IMG/VR virus record: IMGVR_UViG_3300032893_000116
Location: 1-42,941 of that record
Source of the DNA: a virus
Strand: one strand, 5' to 3'
DNA length: 42,941 nucleotides
Shown piece by piece: positions 28,988-37,090 of the stretch. The notes below the pieces were generated by a model. That model saw nothing but the letters and a program-made list of their open reading frames with translations, did no database searches and had not been told where the DNA came from. Position 1 is the stretch's first letter, and each line of letters starts with the position of its first letter. A program made the translations under genes and the position numbers.

Positions 28988-30981
28988 GGCACCGCCTCCG
29001 TGCAAAGCACAACGCGATATTCCACGTTGCAACTCCCATCGGCTTGGGGAATGTAAAACGGCATTCGCGTCCAGACGGCGCATGTCCCCGGCTGGACGTA
29101 GGCCGAAATGTTGACTCGGAGCGTTCCGGCCGAGTCCCGGATTTGCACGTCTCCCCCTTGCGCGGAGGCCTGCGCGCTCACCTGCGGCACAACCGCCCCA
29201 GTGGTCTGGCGGGTCAACTGAAGCTGAGACACGTTGGCGTCACAGGTCACTATGGCTTGATGGGTGCCACCTTGCGGGATGTCCGCACCAAACGCCTGGT
29301 AGCTGGTGCGCCCGTCCGTGCCGCTGGAATTCTCGGTCTTGCCCTGTGTGGCCATGCTCATGCTGCCAGCCCCGCCCATTTCCCCGTCGTTTCGCATGGA
29401 TGGCCGGTTCGTGACAACCCGCCATTGGAGCAAGCGCAGGTAGTCCATTATCTGCTGTGGACTGACGTGCTTGGGCGGGCCGATCATTAGTTCCGTAATC
29501 CCGTTTTCCAGGTCCTCCCGGACGCTTTGAACTTGCGCGGCGGCGCTGGCCCACTCAGGCCGGCCGTTCACAATGGATAGCCGATGCCCCGTCCAGCTTT
29601 GCGAGCCGCATTCCTGCGCCACCAGGCGGATATTCCCCGCGCAATAAACGAGGCTGAGGGCATCGTAAATCGACTGGGCAAAACCAGGCGGGACCGGCTC
29701 CGCGCTCTGGTCTGTGTTGCTGTAGGCGAACGTGTTTCCGGGTGCGGGAACATTGCAGACGGTTTTCTTGACCGTGAATGGCGCGTGGTCAACCGTTTTG
29801 ATCGGCTTGGGCGGGTCATCCTCGTTGTATTCGGTGTAGCTGATTTCCGCATAGAACACATCCTCCACGCAGGTTACAGGGTTGGCTCCGGTGGCCATCC
29901 AGGGATGAAGGTTTCCGGTCACCAGCAGGTAATCGTTGCCGGTCCCTGGCAGGCCGCGGCTCACATTGTCAATCGAGGAAACCACCACGCGGGGCTTGCT
30001 GAATAGCGGGCAGAACTGCTCCCAGAAAGCGGCGGTGCGGTAATCGTATGTCCCTCCCGCTTCGCAGCCCACCGTTTCAAGCCGCGCGGTGAAGCCAGTG
30101 GACCGCGAGCCCCCAAGGGGCAGCGTCACGAGCAGCGCGCCAAAGCTGAATTCATCCTGTGCCGGGTCACCGGCCGTCTGCTCGATCAGTGAAAACCGGC
30201 TCTGAGAAATCCCGTCAACCGTGAACAAGTTGGACTGCTCGAATTTCACAACCACCTTGCTTCTGGCTTGGGAGCGCATCGGCTTGAGCGCGATGGCGTC
30301 AACGGTTGGGTCTGCGGCGTCGAGGTTCGCGGTGGGCAAATCCGGCTGGCCCCAGGCGTAAAAGGTAGGGTAGGGCGAAGTTGAGTAGTCAAACCACGTC
30401 ACCACGTCCGGGCGCATCACCAGGCAATTCTCGAGGGCCGCGGCGCAGGTGATGTCCTGCTTTTCGCTGATGGGGAGCCACATGTCCACTTTCACGGAAT
30501 CGGCCGCCAGTTGGATCGGGGCGCCGTGATCGTGCGCCCATTGGACGATTGCGCGAATTTGATCGCCTGCGGTGAGCAATGCGCCAGCGCGGTCGCAGAA
30601 AAGGAAGACGTGGCTGGTGTTCGTGTCCGTTTCGGTGGTGGCCCCACCAGAGTAGCCGAAGACTTTCCATACCTGCCCGAAAATCATTTCTTTGAACCAC
30701 AGGTAGGGGTCTTGCAACTCCAGAGCCCAGGAGACATTGGCGCCGCTGGCATCGTGCCCGGGGTCAACCACGGAGCCCACGAAGTAGGGCACGCCGTTGC
30801 GTGAAACCGTCACCAGTTCCAGGTAATCAAAAATCGGCGTGGTGATCAGGTCACCCACGATGGCCTTGGCGCGCAGCACGGAGGCGTCCCGCGAAACGCG
30901 GGAGATGATCGGGTCGGAGAAACCCCAGCCGGCGAAGGTGTCCACGGTCCCCTTGTAAGTGAGTGTCCAGATGGTGCTCAT
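28984..30981 (-). CDS. Tail hub/baseplate protein, 665 aa
   Basis: The ATG at 30981 overlaps the tape measure stop. The product has a beta-rich N-terminus 'STIWTLTYKGTVDTFAGWGF', a large hub-like middle, and 'DLENGITELMIGPPKHVSPQ' near residue 500, a motif of the gp27/hub-like region in siphophage tail tips. The C-terminal third (Gln/Ser/Thr-rich, then 'MPFYIPQADGSCNVEYRVVL') may be the receptor-proximal end. It follows the tape measure gene, the standard order within a tail module, but the tail tube gene lies 15 kb away. Confidence 0.65.
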   Translation of the reverse strand: MSTIWTLTYKGTVDTFAGWGFSDPIISRVSRDASVLRAKAIVGDLITTPIFDYLELVTVSRNGVPYFVGSVVDPGHDASGANVSWALELQDPYLWFKEMIFGQVWKVFGYSGGATTETDTNTSHVFLFCDRAGALLTAGDQIRAIVQWAHDHGAPIQLAADSVKVDMWLPISEKQDITCAAALENCLVMRPDVVTWFDYSTSPYPTFYAWGQPDLPTANLDAADPTVDAIALKPMRSQARSKVVVKFEQSNLFTVDGISQSRFSLIEQTAGDPAQDEFSFGALLVTLPLGGSRSTGFTARLETVGCEAGGTYDYRTAAFWEQFCPLFSKPRVVVSSIDNVSRGLPGTGNDYLLVTGNLHPWMATGANPVTCVEDVFYAEISYTEYNEDDPPKPIKTVDHAPFTVKKTVCNVPAPGNTFAYSNTDQSAEPVPPGFAQSIYDALSLVYCAGNIRLVAQECGSQSWTGHRLSIVNGRPEWASAAAQVQSVREDLENGITELMIGPPKHVSPQQIMDYLRLLQWRVVTNRPSMRNDGEMGGAGSMSMATQGKTENSSGTDGRTSYQAFGADIPQGGTHQAIVTCDANVSQLQLTRQTTGAVVPQVSAQASAQGGDVQIRDSAGTLRVNISAYVQPGTCAVWTRMPFYIPQADGSCNVEYRVVLCTEAVP

Positions 30982-32471
30982 TGCAATGCGTGGTCGCTGC
31001 GCCGGGCGGATTCAAGTGCGGCAATCCTGTCAGCAATGGCCCCCAGCCGCTGATCCTGTGAGGCGTTGGATTTGGTCAACACATCGAGGAGCTTGTCCAA
31101 GCCCGGGGCTGGACGGTTAAGGATGCTTTCCAGGATTCGAGCCCAGGCATCGTGCCCTTGCGATGTTCCCGCCCGGTTGAATTCCGTGATGGCGTGCTGC
31201 CAATCCCGCACATTCACGTCGATTGGCTCGCGTGGTTCCCGTCGTGATTCGAGCCCCGGCGGCGGACCGGCGGGGGCGTTGATGTTCTCGATTCGCCTCT
31301 GCGTGCTGATCCGACTCGACGCGGCAGCGCGAGCAGCAGCGGCGGCTTCATCATCCTTCAGAGCAGCGGCAGCAGCGGCCTTGGCGCGGGCCTCCGCCTC
31401 CGCCAGTTCTTTCTTGGCCTGCTCGGCGCGGGCCTTGTCCGATTGCACGGACAGGTCGAATGTGGTTTTTCGGCTTATGGCCACGTCCAGCTTGAGGTTT
31501 CGTTCCGCCAGTTCCCGCGTTTCGCGCTCCTGAACGGCCTTCTCAAAAACAGAAACGCCCTGCCCTTTACGTTTGGCAGCGTCAAACTCAGCCTGTCTCG
31601 CGTTTACAGAATCGGTCAATTCGCGGATTTTGTCCTGCTGTTCTTTGATTTCCTTTTCGAGCGCCGGAAGCGCCGCCTTTGCCCCCGTTTCCGTCTTCGT
31701 GGCTGCGTTCGTGTAGGACGGGACTTGGGGCTTGATTCTGGCCACTTCCTCAAGTGCCTTTTTCTCGGCCTCCCGGTTGCGCGCCGCCGACTCATCGTGC
31801 GCCTTGGCCTCGTTCACCTTTTCGTCAATGGAAGCCTGAATTTTCCGGCGCTTCCGGTCCTCCTCCAGAGCCATCAAATCTTCTTCGGCGTCGGCAGCGT
31901 CCTCTGTGGCTTGAATGTCCTTTTTCAACCACTCGTATGCGGCCTCCTCCACGTCGTTCATCTCCTTGCCCTGATTGGCGATGGCCTCCATGGCCTTTTT
32001 CGTTTCCTTCCCAAGCTCGTGCTCGCCCGTCTCCGCTTCCTTGAGCGCCTTGGCGAATTCCTTAGCCTCAAGTCCGGCCGCGTTAAGCTCCAACCGGTTC
32101 CCCTCGATGGTCCGAGTAAATTCCTGCATGGCCACGCTGGCTTTTGCCGCTTCCTCGATTTCGTCAAACACCTTCTTCACCTGCTCGGCGGCGTAGCCCA
32201 GCGCCACCGCCAGAAGCGTGATCGGATGCTTGAGAACGTGAATCGCCTCCATAGCCCCGGGGATGCGCCCCAACTCGTGCGAGAAAGAGCGAATCAGCGC
32301 GATGGCCGTCCGCTTCTCGTGCGAGTTCATCATTTCCTCGTGCGTGCTCTGGTGCGTGGCCTCCGCGACCTTGCCGGTTGCCGCTTGCGTTTCTTTTAGC
32401 GCGGCAATGGCATCTTGCGCGGCTTTGAGGTCTGCCACTGTGGAAAATCGGATAATCAGTTCATCGCCCAT
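30978..32471 (-). CDS. Short tape measure protein, 497 aa
   Basis: The ATG at 32471 gives a mostly helical protein with 'DELIIRFSTVADLKAAQDAI' at the start, a hydrophobic stretch 'HPITLLAVALGYAAEQVKKV' near residues 84-103, and a very long Ala/Glu/Lys-rich coiled-coil (residues ~105-430). Tape measure proteins set tail length at roughly 0.15 nm per residue, so a tail of about 75 nm is expected (inference). It is followed directly by the hub gene. It lies in the early/middle transcript, upstream of the terminase, unlike usual siphophages. Confidence 0.7.
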   Translation of the reverse strand: MGDELIIRFSTVADLKAAQDAIAALKETQAATGKVAEATHQSTHEEMMNSHEKRTAIALIRSFSHELGRIPGAMEAIHVLKHPITLLAVALGYAAEQVKKVFDEIEEAAKASVAMQEFTRTIEGNRLELNAAGLEAKEFAKALKEAETGEHELGKETKKAMEAIANQGKEMNDVEEAAYEWLKKDIQATEDAADAEEDLMALEEDRKRRKIQASIDEKVNEAKAHDESAARNREAEKKALEEVARIKPQVPSYTNAATKTETGAKAALPALEKEIKEQQDKIRELTDSVNARQAEFDAAKRKGQGVSVFEKAVQERETRELAERNLKLDVAISRKTTFDLSVQSDKARAEQAKKELAEAEARAKAAAAAALKDDEAAAAARAAASSRISTQRRIENINAPAGPPPGLESRREPREPIDVNVRDWQHAITEFNRAGTSQGHDAWARILESILNRPAPGLDKLLDVLTKSNASQDQRLGAIADRIAALESARRSDHALQ

Positions 32472-32476
32472 GGGTC

Positions 32477-32617
32477 TTATTTTGTTTCAGGTTTTTGGTG
32501 AACAGTCAAGATTTCCCGAATTAACCGCACGAGCATCAGCGCCACGGCGACCAGGCCGCAGGCGCACACGAGCGGCGTCAAAAACAGGATCAGCAACATG
32601 AACATGCCGCAGGTCAT
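32477..32617 (-). CDS. Tiny membrane protein, 46 aa
   Basis: The ATG at 32617 overlaps the stop of the upstream gene (ATGA). The product has one long hydrophobic helix at residues 5-34 ('MFMLLILFLTPLVCACGLVA', then 'VALMLVRLIREILTV') and a short polar tail. Not visible as a longer frame, but the overlap and clear membrane helix support a real gene. It stands just before the tape measure gene. Possibly a membrane-anchored regulator or lysis-timing peptide; unknown. Confidence 0.6.
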   Translation of the reverse strand: MTCGMFMLLILFLTPLVCACGLVAVALMLVRLIREILTVHQKPETK

Positions 32618-32820
32618 TCGTTCCTTTCAAATTTCCGGTCGAAATTGTGGATGTGAATGCTTTCCGCGCAGCCGATGCGCCGAGGCGGGCAGACGGTCAA
32701 TTCCATGGCTTCCCAGTGGAGCATAATCCAGTTGCCGGTGATTGAGTCCACCTTCCAGCGGAAGCCGGTTTTCTTTTCGCGCCACAGGGAGCCGATGGTG
32801 ATTTCGGCGATGGTGGTCAT
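32614..32820 (-). CDS. Small beta-rich 68-aa protein
   Basis: The ATG at 32820 gives MTTIAEITIGSLWREKKTGF... with strands 'WKVDSITGNWIMLHWEA' and a basic, histidine-containing end. Size and strand pattern suggest a small SH3-like fold. No binding site is visible. It overlaps the tiny membrane gene by 4 bp, typical of this genome. A 61-bp gap separates it from the gene upstream. Function unknown. Confidence 0.6.
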   Translation of the reverse strand: MTTIAEITIGSLWREKKTGFRWKVDSITGNWIMLHWEAMELTVCPPRRIGCAESIHIHNFDRKFERNE

Positions 32821-32881
32821 GTTTTCTGGTGGTCTGATGGTTTTGTTAGTGCGTTTGGCAAGTCAAGTTGCGGGGGTGTCA

Positions 32882-33244
32882 CTAGATACCGGTCCGCCCG
32901 TTTGATTTTTCCACAGCACGGACAAAACGGGTATCTTGCTCCCGTTTGCACAGAGGGCTGATGCTTCTCAAGCGTTCGTCCCGGGCTTTTCGCTGCTCTG
33001 GGGTTAGTGCCGCCTCCCTTGCGGCCCATGAATGTTCCATCAGGGTTAAACCGCGCATTGGCAACAATTCTGGAAATTGCTGGCCGATGGCAAATCGGAT
33101 GGACTTCCGCATTGTGCATTTCGGCTCCGGGTCCGTTGGATTTGAAACTCGGTGATCCTGGTCCGGGTCAAGCGGACAGTGATTTACGCTGCATCGGTCC
33201 CAACGGGGACACATTTTGGCTGGATTTTTCGTTATAGTGGTCAT
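32882..33244 (-). CDS. Cys-rich putative zinc-binding protein, 120 aa
   Basis: The ATG at 33244 starts MTTITKNPAKMCPRWDRCSVNHCPLDP..., with three Cys in a CxxxxxC(x)4C array and a fourth at 'PKCTMRKSIRF', the pattern of a short zinc-binding phage protein I have seen in other phages without function. The C-terminal half is helical and basic ('EQRKARDERLRSISP'). It overlaps the upstream gene by 77 bp if both starts are right. A longer upstream start exists in frame but would extend the overlap. Confidence 0.65.
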   Translation of the reverse strand: MTTITKNPAKMCPRWDRCSVNHCPLDPDQDHRVSNPTDPEPKCTMRKSIRFAIGQQFPELLPMRGLTLMEHSWAAREAALTPEQRKARDERLRSISPLCKREQDTRFVRAVEKSNGRTGI

Positions 33245-33440
33245 TTTTTGTGGTGTTTTCGACCTCAACCGGCCGCAATTTCTGCTCATGCACGATCAGC
33301 GCCGGGCCGCCGTCTTCCGGCTGGACGCAGAAAAAGCGGCGCATGGCGACCGATTCCAGCAAGATTTTGATGCGCAGTTCGTGCTCGGACTCCCCGGAGG
33401 AGATGCGGGCGATTGCGAGTTGGCCGGGGGAGAAGGTCAT
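33168..33440 (-). CDS. Small 90-aa hypothetical protein
   Basis: The ATG at 33440 lies 3 nt after the preceding stop. The product starts MTFSPGQLAIARISSGESEH and has a strand-like middle 'MRRFFCVQPEDGGPALIVHE'. Its last 25 residues are encoded in the stretch that also codes for the next gene in another frame, so either overlap is real or this gene's end is non-essential. Soluble, no family recognised. Confidence 0.5.
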   Translation of the reverse strand: MTFSPGQLAIARISSGESEHELRIKILLESVAMRRFFCVQPEDGGPALIVHEQKLRPVEVENTTKNDHYNEKSSQNVSPLGPMQRKSLSA

Positions 33441-33443
33441 GGG

Positions 33444-33914
33444 TCAGAATTCGCAGATTGTTCCATCGACTCGCGCAACCATCGGCATCGGCCCGGACTC
33501 GTCAATTGGCGGATAACAGGAAACGCCGTGGCTCGGATCACGCGCGTCGCCGTTTCGTTCTTCCCACCATGCCGCCTTGACCTCCTTGAACTCGAACGGG
33601 AAAACCCACATCGGCCAGCCGGAATCGCGGAGGGCGGCGAGCGTGCAAGCGGGACATTCGTCGGTTGCCTTGAGGGCTTTTTCCACGTCGGCTTTGAATT
33701 CGCGGGAGTTGGGCCCGAGTTCGTTTACCTCGGCGAGCGATTGCTCCGTAGGTCGCTCGATTCCAACGAAAGGAATTCCGCGCTCTCCGCAATATCGGCA
33801 GACGCGATTCGGGTTTTTGGTGCAGGCCGCTTCGTGCCAGAGAATCCAGCGGGCGGACTGGCCACCTTTGCCGCAATGTTCGCAGTAGAAGCGTTTGACG
33901 GTCTTGGTTTTCAT
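33444..33914 (-). CDS. Zinc-ribbon-like protein, 156 aa
   Basis: The ATG at 33914 overlaps the previous stop (ATGA). The product starts with two CxxC-type pairs: 'FYCEHCGKGG' and 'VCRYCGERG', with His between them ('LWHEAAC'), a classical zinc-ribbon or double zinc finger; a third pair 'ECPAC' follows near residue 87. The C-terminal part is Trp- and acid-rich. Early-region zinc ribbons often bind nucleic acid or host transcription proteins; nothing specific can be assigned. Confidence 0.65.
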   Translation of the reverse strand: MKTKTVKRFYCEHCGKGGQSARWILWHEAACTKNPNRVCRYCGERGIPFVGIERPTEQSLAEVNELGPNSREFKADVEKALKATDECPACTLAALRDSGWPMWVFPFEFKEVKAAWWEERNGDARDPSHGVSCYPPIDESGPMPMVARVDGTICEF

Positions 33915-34111
33915 GGCTTGACGGGGTGTGCGGTGAATTTCGGGGAGTGGCCGGTGCGAATTTCGACAAGCTCACCGGCCAGCAGGCGTTCGCGGAAAAG
34001 GTCAAAGACGGGGTTTTCGTTTGGCCATTCGGGCATGATTTCGAGCCAACGACAAATAATCGCGCAATCCCGCCGGGCTTTCGTGCTGAGAATTTCGCAT
34101 TTAGTCGGCAT
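33911..34111 (-). CDS. Small 66-aa protein next to the helicase gene
   Basis: The ATG at 34111 overlaps the helicase end by 11 bp. The product starts MPTKCEILSTKARRDCAIICRW and has 'NPVFDLFRERLLAGELVEIR', suggesting two helices and a basic end 'TGHSPKFTAHPVKP'. No known family. Its place directly after the replicative helicase suggests a replication accessory protein, for which there is no direct evidence. Confidence 0.6.
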   Translation of the reverse strand: MPTKCEILSTKARRDCAIICRWLEIMPEWPNENPVFDLFRERLLAGELVEIRTGHSPKFTAHPVKP

Positions 34112-35444
34112 AACGGGGGCTGGGGTTGTCGTTGCGGTCGATTTTGGCGGCGGATTCGAAGCGGGTAAAATTCTTCAGGAACGTGAATTTGACGTGGCCT
34201 GTTCGGCCGTTCCGGTTTTTGGCGATAAACATCTCAACTTCATCGGCGGCGGTGTCGGCGGTTTCCTTCCGGTAGAGCAGGGCCACCACGTCCGCATCCT
34301 GCTCGATGGCCCCGGAGTCCCGCAGGTCGGAGAGCATCGGCGCGCGCCCCTCTTTTTCGCTGCTCCGATTGAGTTGGGCCAGAGCCAGCACAGGAATTCC
34401 GAGTTCCTTGGCAAGCCCTTTAAGCGCATTGCTCACCAGCGTCGTTTCCTCGTATCGGGTTTTTCGATTGTCCCCGCACCGCACAAGCCCGAGATAATCG
34501 AGAATCAAAAGCTCGATCCGCTGCTTTTCTCTCATCAGGCGCGCTGCGGTGAAAAGCTCGGAAATCGAAATCCCGCTTTTGTCGTTGATCCTGAGCGGTG
34601 CATTTTGGACGGCAAGCGTCGTTAACGCAACCTTGGAAAGCTGCCGCTCCGTGGCGCGCTCGGGAGAGCCCGCATGTGCCTCACACGCCCGGCGTTCCAC
34701 CCGCGCCCGGCCGTGGATAATCCGCTTGACGATTTCCTGCTCGGACATTTCCAGCGTGAACAGCCCCACCGGCCGCTTGTGGTCAATCGAGATGTGTTCG
34801 GCGATGTTCACGGCAAGGCTGCTTTTCCCCACCGCCGGGCGCGCGGCTAAAATCATGAGTTGCCCGGGGAAAAGGCCGCCGATGATGAAATCCATGTCCG
34901 GGTATCCGGTCATTATTCCCGGCACTTTCTGACCATTCCAAGCGGCCTCCAGTTCGGTCGTAAAATCCTGACAGGCTTTGTTCATGTCCCGATCCTCGGT
35001 GGCCTCCGCTTGCGCGCGCTGGATTGAGCCTACGGCGCCAGCGATGTCGAATGGAGGAGACCACGGGCCGGAGGAAACCTCGAAAGCGGCTTGCACCTGT
35101 TCGCTCGCCGCGCGGATCAGCTTCCGGCGGACGGCCAGATCCCGGAGGGTCGCCGTGACAACCGGCCAATTCTCCGGGCTGCTCCAATCAGCCATGATCG
35201 TCGGCAGGAGGGTCTTTTCCACACCGGCCGCGGTCAATTCCCCGTCGAGGAATCCGATGTCCACGCACTTGCAGCCGGGCAGCAGGCTTTCGGCGGCCTT
35301 GAGCTTGTCCACCACGAGACGGTGCTGGGTTTCATAAAACCAATCGGGCTCAAGCTGAGAAATGAATCGGGCCTCATCACAGCAAATGGCCAGGGCGCTG
35401 CGCTCAGAGGCGGGGGAGTGCGGGGGTAATCGGTCGCTGTTCAT
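34101..35444 (-). CDS. dnaB: Replicative DNA helicase, DnaB-type
   Basis: The 447-aa product has the N-terminal DnaB domain (residues ~1-130) and RecA-like core with Walker A 'ARPAVGKSSLAVNIAE', a Walker B 'ELLILDYLGLV', motif 'LALAQLNRSSEK' and the arginine-finger region 'SDLRDSGAIEQDADVVALLY'. It unwinds DNA 5'-3' at phage replication forks. No primase domain is fused and no separate primase was found, so the host primase is probably used. It follows the replication initiator gene with 4-bp overlap, as loader and helicase genes often do. Confidence 0.92.
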   Translation of the reverse strand: MNSDRLPPHSPASERSALAICCDEARFISQLEPDWFYETQHRLVVDKLKAAESLLPGCKCVDIGFLDGELTAAGVEKTLLPTIMADWSSPENWPVVTATLRDLAVRRKLIRAASEQVQAAFEVSSGPWSPPFDIAGAVGSIQRAQAEATEDRDMNKACQDFTTELEAAWNGQKVPGIMTGYPDMDFIIGGLFPGQLMILAARPAVGKSSLAVNIAEHISIDHKRPVGLFTLEMSEQEIVKRIIHGRARVERRACEAHAGSPERATERQLSKVALTTLAVQNAPLRINDKSGISISELFTAARLMREKQRIELLILDYLGLVRCGDNRKTRYEETTLVSNALKGLAKELGIPVLALAQLNRSSEKEGRAPMLSDLRDSGAIEQDADVVALLYRKETADTAADEVEMFIAKNRNGRTGHVKFTFLKNFTRFESAAKIDRNDNPSPRYAD

Positions 35445-36373
35445 GACTGGAGGTATTGAGCTTTAAGGGCCTTTATTTCGGCCTCCAGAATTGGCCGGCG
35501 CTTCCAATCATCCGGCCAGCGATCACGCTGCCAGGATTCGCTCGTAGTGCCTTTGAGCTTTTCAAGTTCCTGCTCTTTGATTTCGATGCATTTTTCGAGA
35601 TGAATTCGATGGGCAACAAGGTGGCCATTCGGCCCTGTTTTTGTCGGTGGCCCGGATGGTCGCCCGTCGGCCTCCCACCTCGTTTTAATTCGGGCCAGCA
35701 TTGCTTGCCAGGAATGCACTGGGCGTTTAAGGTGGTCCAACCAGCCGCAGGCTTCCATTTCATTAAACCAGTCTTCGGCTTTCCATGGGGCAAGCCCGAT
35801 AATGGCGGCGTGAGCTTGAACCTGACCGATGTCGGGATATTCCGGAAGCTCGCGCGCGCGCGTACTCTCTCCTGCATTCTTATCTTCTTCGTTAGTGGTT
35901 GGCTGTTGGTTGGCTGTTGGTTGGCTTGTTGGTTGGCAGCAGTCAGTATTTATATCGCAAACCCTTGAATCGCACAGCTTTGCTATTGTTCCTTTGGTGG
36001 TTGGCTTGTTGGTTGCAAAATGGCCATCTTGTTGGTTGGCTGTTGGTTGGCTTGTTGGTTGGCAGCAGTCAGTATTTATATCGAAAACCCTTGAATCGCA
36101 CAGCTTTGCTATTGTTCCTTTGGTGGTTGGTTTGAAGGTTGCAAAATGGCCATCTTCCAAATGTTGCTTCGCAGTGCGGTAATTCTGCCTAGAAAGCCCG
36201 ATATTTTCGTAATCCCCAATCATCGCTTCCCCGAGTTCCAAACCCAACTTGTTGTAGCCGATTCTACGCTTTGCCCGAAGCGCAATGCAGGTCAGCAAAA
36301 TAAATGCCGGGCCATCCAGGAGCAATTCCTGACATTCCGGTGAGCGCATCATTTTCACAAATCCCTCATTCAC
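35441..36373 (-). CDS. Replication initiator, winged-helix type, with internal tandem duplication
   Basis: The ATG at 36373 gives 310 aa. Residues 20-80 resemble the winged helix of phage replisome organisers ('GYNKLGLELGEAMIGDYENI', 'RQNYRTAKQHLEDGHFATFK'). Residues ~73-115 (GHFATFKPTTKGTIAKLCDS to TANQQ) are repeated as residues ~115-157 with four base changes, a 126-bp in-frame tandem duplication. The C-terminal part ('GLAPWKAEDWFNEMEACGWL', a helical coiled segment at the end) is like DnaD-type helicase loaders. It probably opens the origin and loads the DnaB-like helicase encoded directly downstream. Confidence 0.75.
   Translation of the reverse strand: MNEGFVKMMRSPECQELLLDGPAFILLTCIALRAKRRIGYNKLGLELGEAMIGDYENIGLSRQNYRTAKQHLEDGHFATFKPTTKGTIAKLCDSRVFDINTDCCQPTSQPTANQQDGHFATNKPTTKGTIAKLCDSRVCDINTDCCQPTSQPTANQQPTTNEEDKNAGESTRARELPEYPDIGQVQAHAAIIGLAPWKAEDWFNEMEACGWLDHLKRPVHSWQAMLARIKTRWEADGRPSGPPTKTGPNGHLVAHRIHLEKCIEIKEQELEKLKGTTSESWQRDRWPDDWKRRPILEAEIKALKAQYLQS
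35904..36156. repeat. 126-bp in-frame tandem duplication
   Basis: Two adjacent copies (about 35904-36030 and 36030-36156) differ at only four positions. Each copy also contains short 'ttggttggc'-type microrepeats that may have promoted slippage. The unit is 42 codons, so the reading frame of the initiator is kept. Confidence 0.95.
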
Positions 36374-36406
36374 GGATCGCCTTTGAAACTGAAAAGCCCG
36401 GCCGGA

Positions 36407-36565
36407 TCAGGTTGGATGCCTGAGCACTTGCGCATTGGAATGCGCGAGGGGCGGCCTAAAACGGTCGGGCTTTTCAACTTCAATGTCGATACCGTGCTCA
36501 TAATTTCCGCCCCCGTCCTGGCACAACGGCCCGGCTGGGTCAAGACTTTTCACAGTGCATCGCAT
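36407..36565 (-). CDS. Doubtful 52-aa frame starting inside the direct repeat
   Basis: An ATG at 36565 opens MRCTVKSLDPAGPLCQ followed by an acidic-then-basic stretch to 36407. The first 16 codons lie in the 61-bp direct repeat and occur again in the other copy, where the frame runs 30 codons. It overlaps the 30-aa gene. A GTG at 36553 is an alternative start. It could be the original gene that followed the zinc-ribbon gene before the ASCH cassette was inserted. Confidence 0.35.
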   Translation of the reverse strand: MRCTVKSLDPAGPLCQDGGGNYEHGIDIEVEKPDRFRPPLAHSNAQVLRHPT

Positions 36566-36577
36566 GGGCGTGTTTTC
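36517..36577. repeat. 61-bp direct repeat, left copy
   Basis: Exact match with 37091-37151. On the minus strand it encodes the C-terminus KHAHAMHCEKS and stop of the gene upstream, then, in another frame, the start MRCTVKSLDPAGPLCQ of the following frame. The two copies flank the ASCH gene. Confidence 0.97.
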
Positions 36578-36632
36578 TCCAGTTCGGCGCAGCGCGGCGT
36601 GCGTGCCCACCAGTATCATATTCGGTTTTCAC
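36540..36632 (-). CDS. 30-aa chimeric peptide, C-terminus shared with the zinc-ribbon gene
   Basis: A GTG at 36632 in the ASCH stop (GTGA overlap) opens MKTEYDTGGHARRAAPNWRK, ending HAHAMHCEKS, the same last 11 residues as the 37114-37317 product because they lie in the direct repeat. Probably a by-product of the duplication, although the coupled start allows translation. Confidence 0.35.
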   Translation of the reverse strand: MKTEYDTGGHARRAAPNWRKHAHAMHCEKS

Positions 36633-37042
36633 ACAGCCACCTCGAAGAAGCCCTGCCGTCCCTTCCAAGGGATTGGGGTTGGCAACCTTTTGACTCTGGC
36701 GAGCTGCCAGGCAAAGCGGCCGGGGGTGTAGTCCCCGAAAATCGTCTCGGCCCCGGGGAAGACATTTTCCACCCTGGCACAGTCCACCAGCTCGCACGTC
36801 GCCACGATGGCGCCGAAGGGCAGAAACCGTGGGGTGACTATCGCGCAGTTTGGAGCCAGGCATTTTAGTGCTGCGGCGAATTCGTCCTGCCAAAGCAACC
36901 GCGCCAGGTCAGGTATTCGAAACTTTGCGGCGTGAATCGCCAGCGGCCCTCGGTGGTTCGTGGTCCAGTGACGCGTTTCATACGTTTTGGCTCCAACCGA
37001 GACGAGACTGGCCCATGGTTGCCAGAGTGAGATTGCTTTCAT
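36629..37042 (-). CDS. ASCH-domain protein
   Basis: The ATG at 37042 gives 137 aa beginning MKAISLWQPWASLVSVGAKT, then 'YETRHW', 'PLAIHAAKF' and 'GAIVATCELVDCARV', the conserved elements of ASCH domains, a PUA-like fold that binds RNA or, in some members, hydrolyses modified cytidine nucleosides. In phages they are frequent morons of unclear role. The frame is open upstream, but the other starts lie in the repeat. The gene is enclosed by two 61-bp direct repeats, suggesting an inserted cassette. A weak AAAGG site is present. Confidence 0.85.
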   Translation of the reverse strand: MKAISLWQPWASLVSVGAKTYETRHWTTNHRGPLAIHAAKFRIPDLARLLWQDEFAAALKCLAPNCAIVTPRFLPFGAIVATCELVDCARVENVFPGAETIFGDYTPGRFAWQLARVKRLPTPIPWKGRQGFFEVAV

Positions 37043-37090
37043 TTTATCATTCTGCCTTTTGCTTTCTGCCTTTCCTTTCACCACCCACCC

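Noticed and set aside
31443-32399. 318-aa plus-strand open frame opposite the tape measure gene
   Set aside because: Antisense shadow of the Ala/Glu/Lys-rich coiled-coil; it has leucine/phenylalanine-rich composition typical of such shadows.
32817-33119. 100-aa minus-strand frame overlapping the Cys-rich 120-aa gene
   Set aside because: It overlaps a more convincing gene in another frame, lacks a binding site and has no recognisable pattern.
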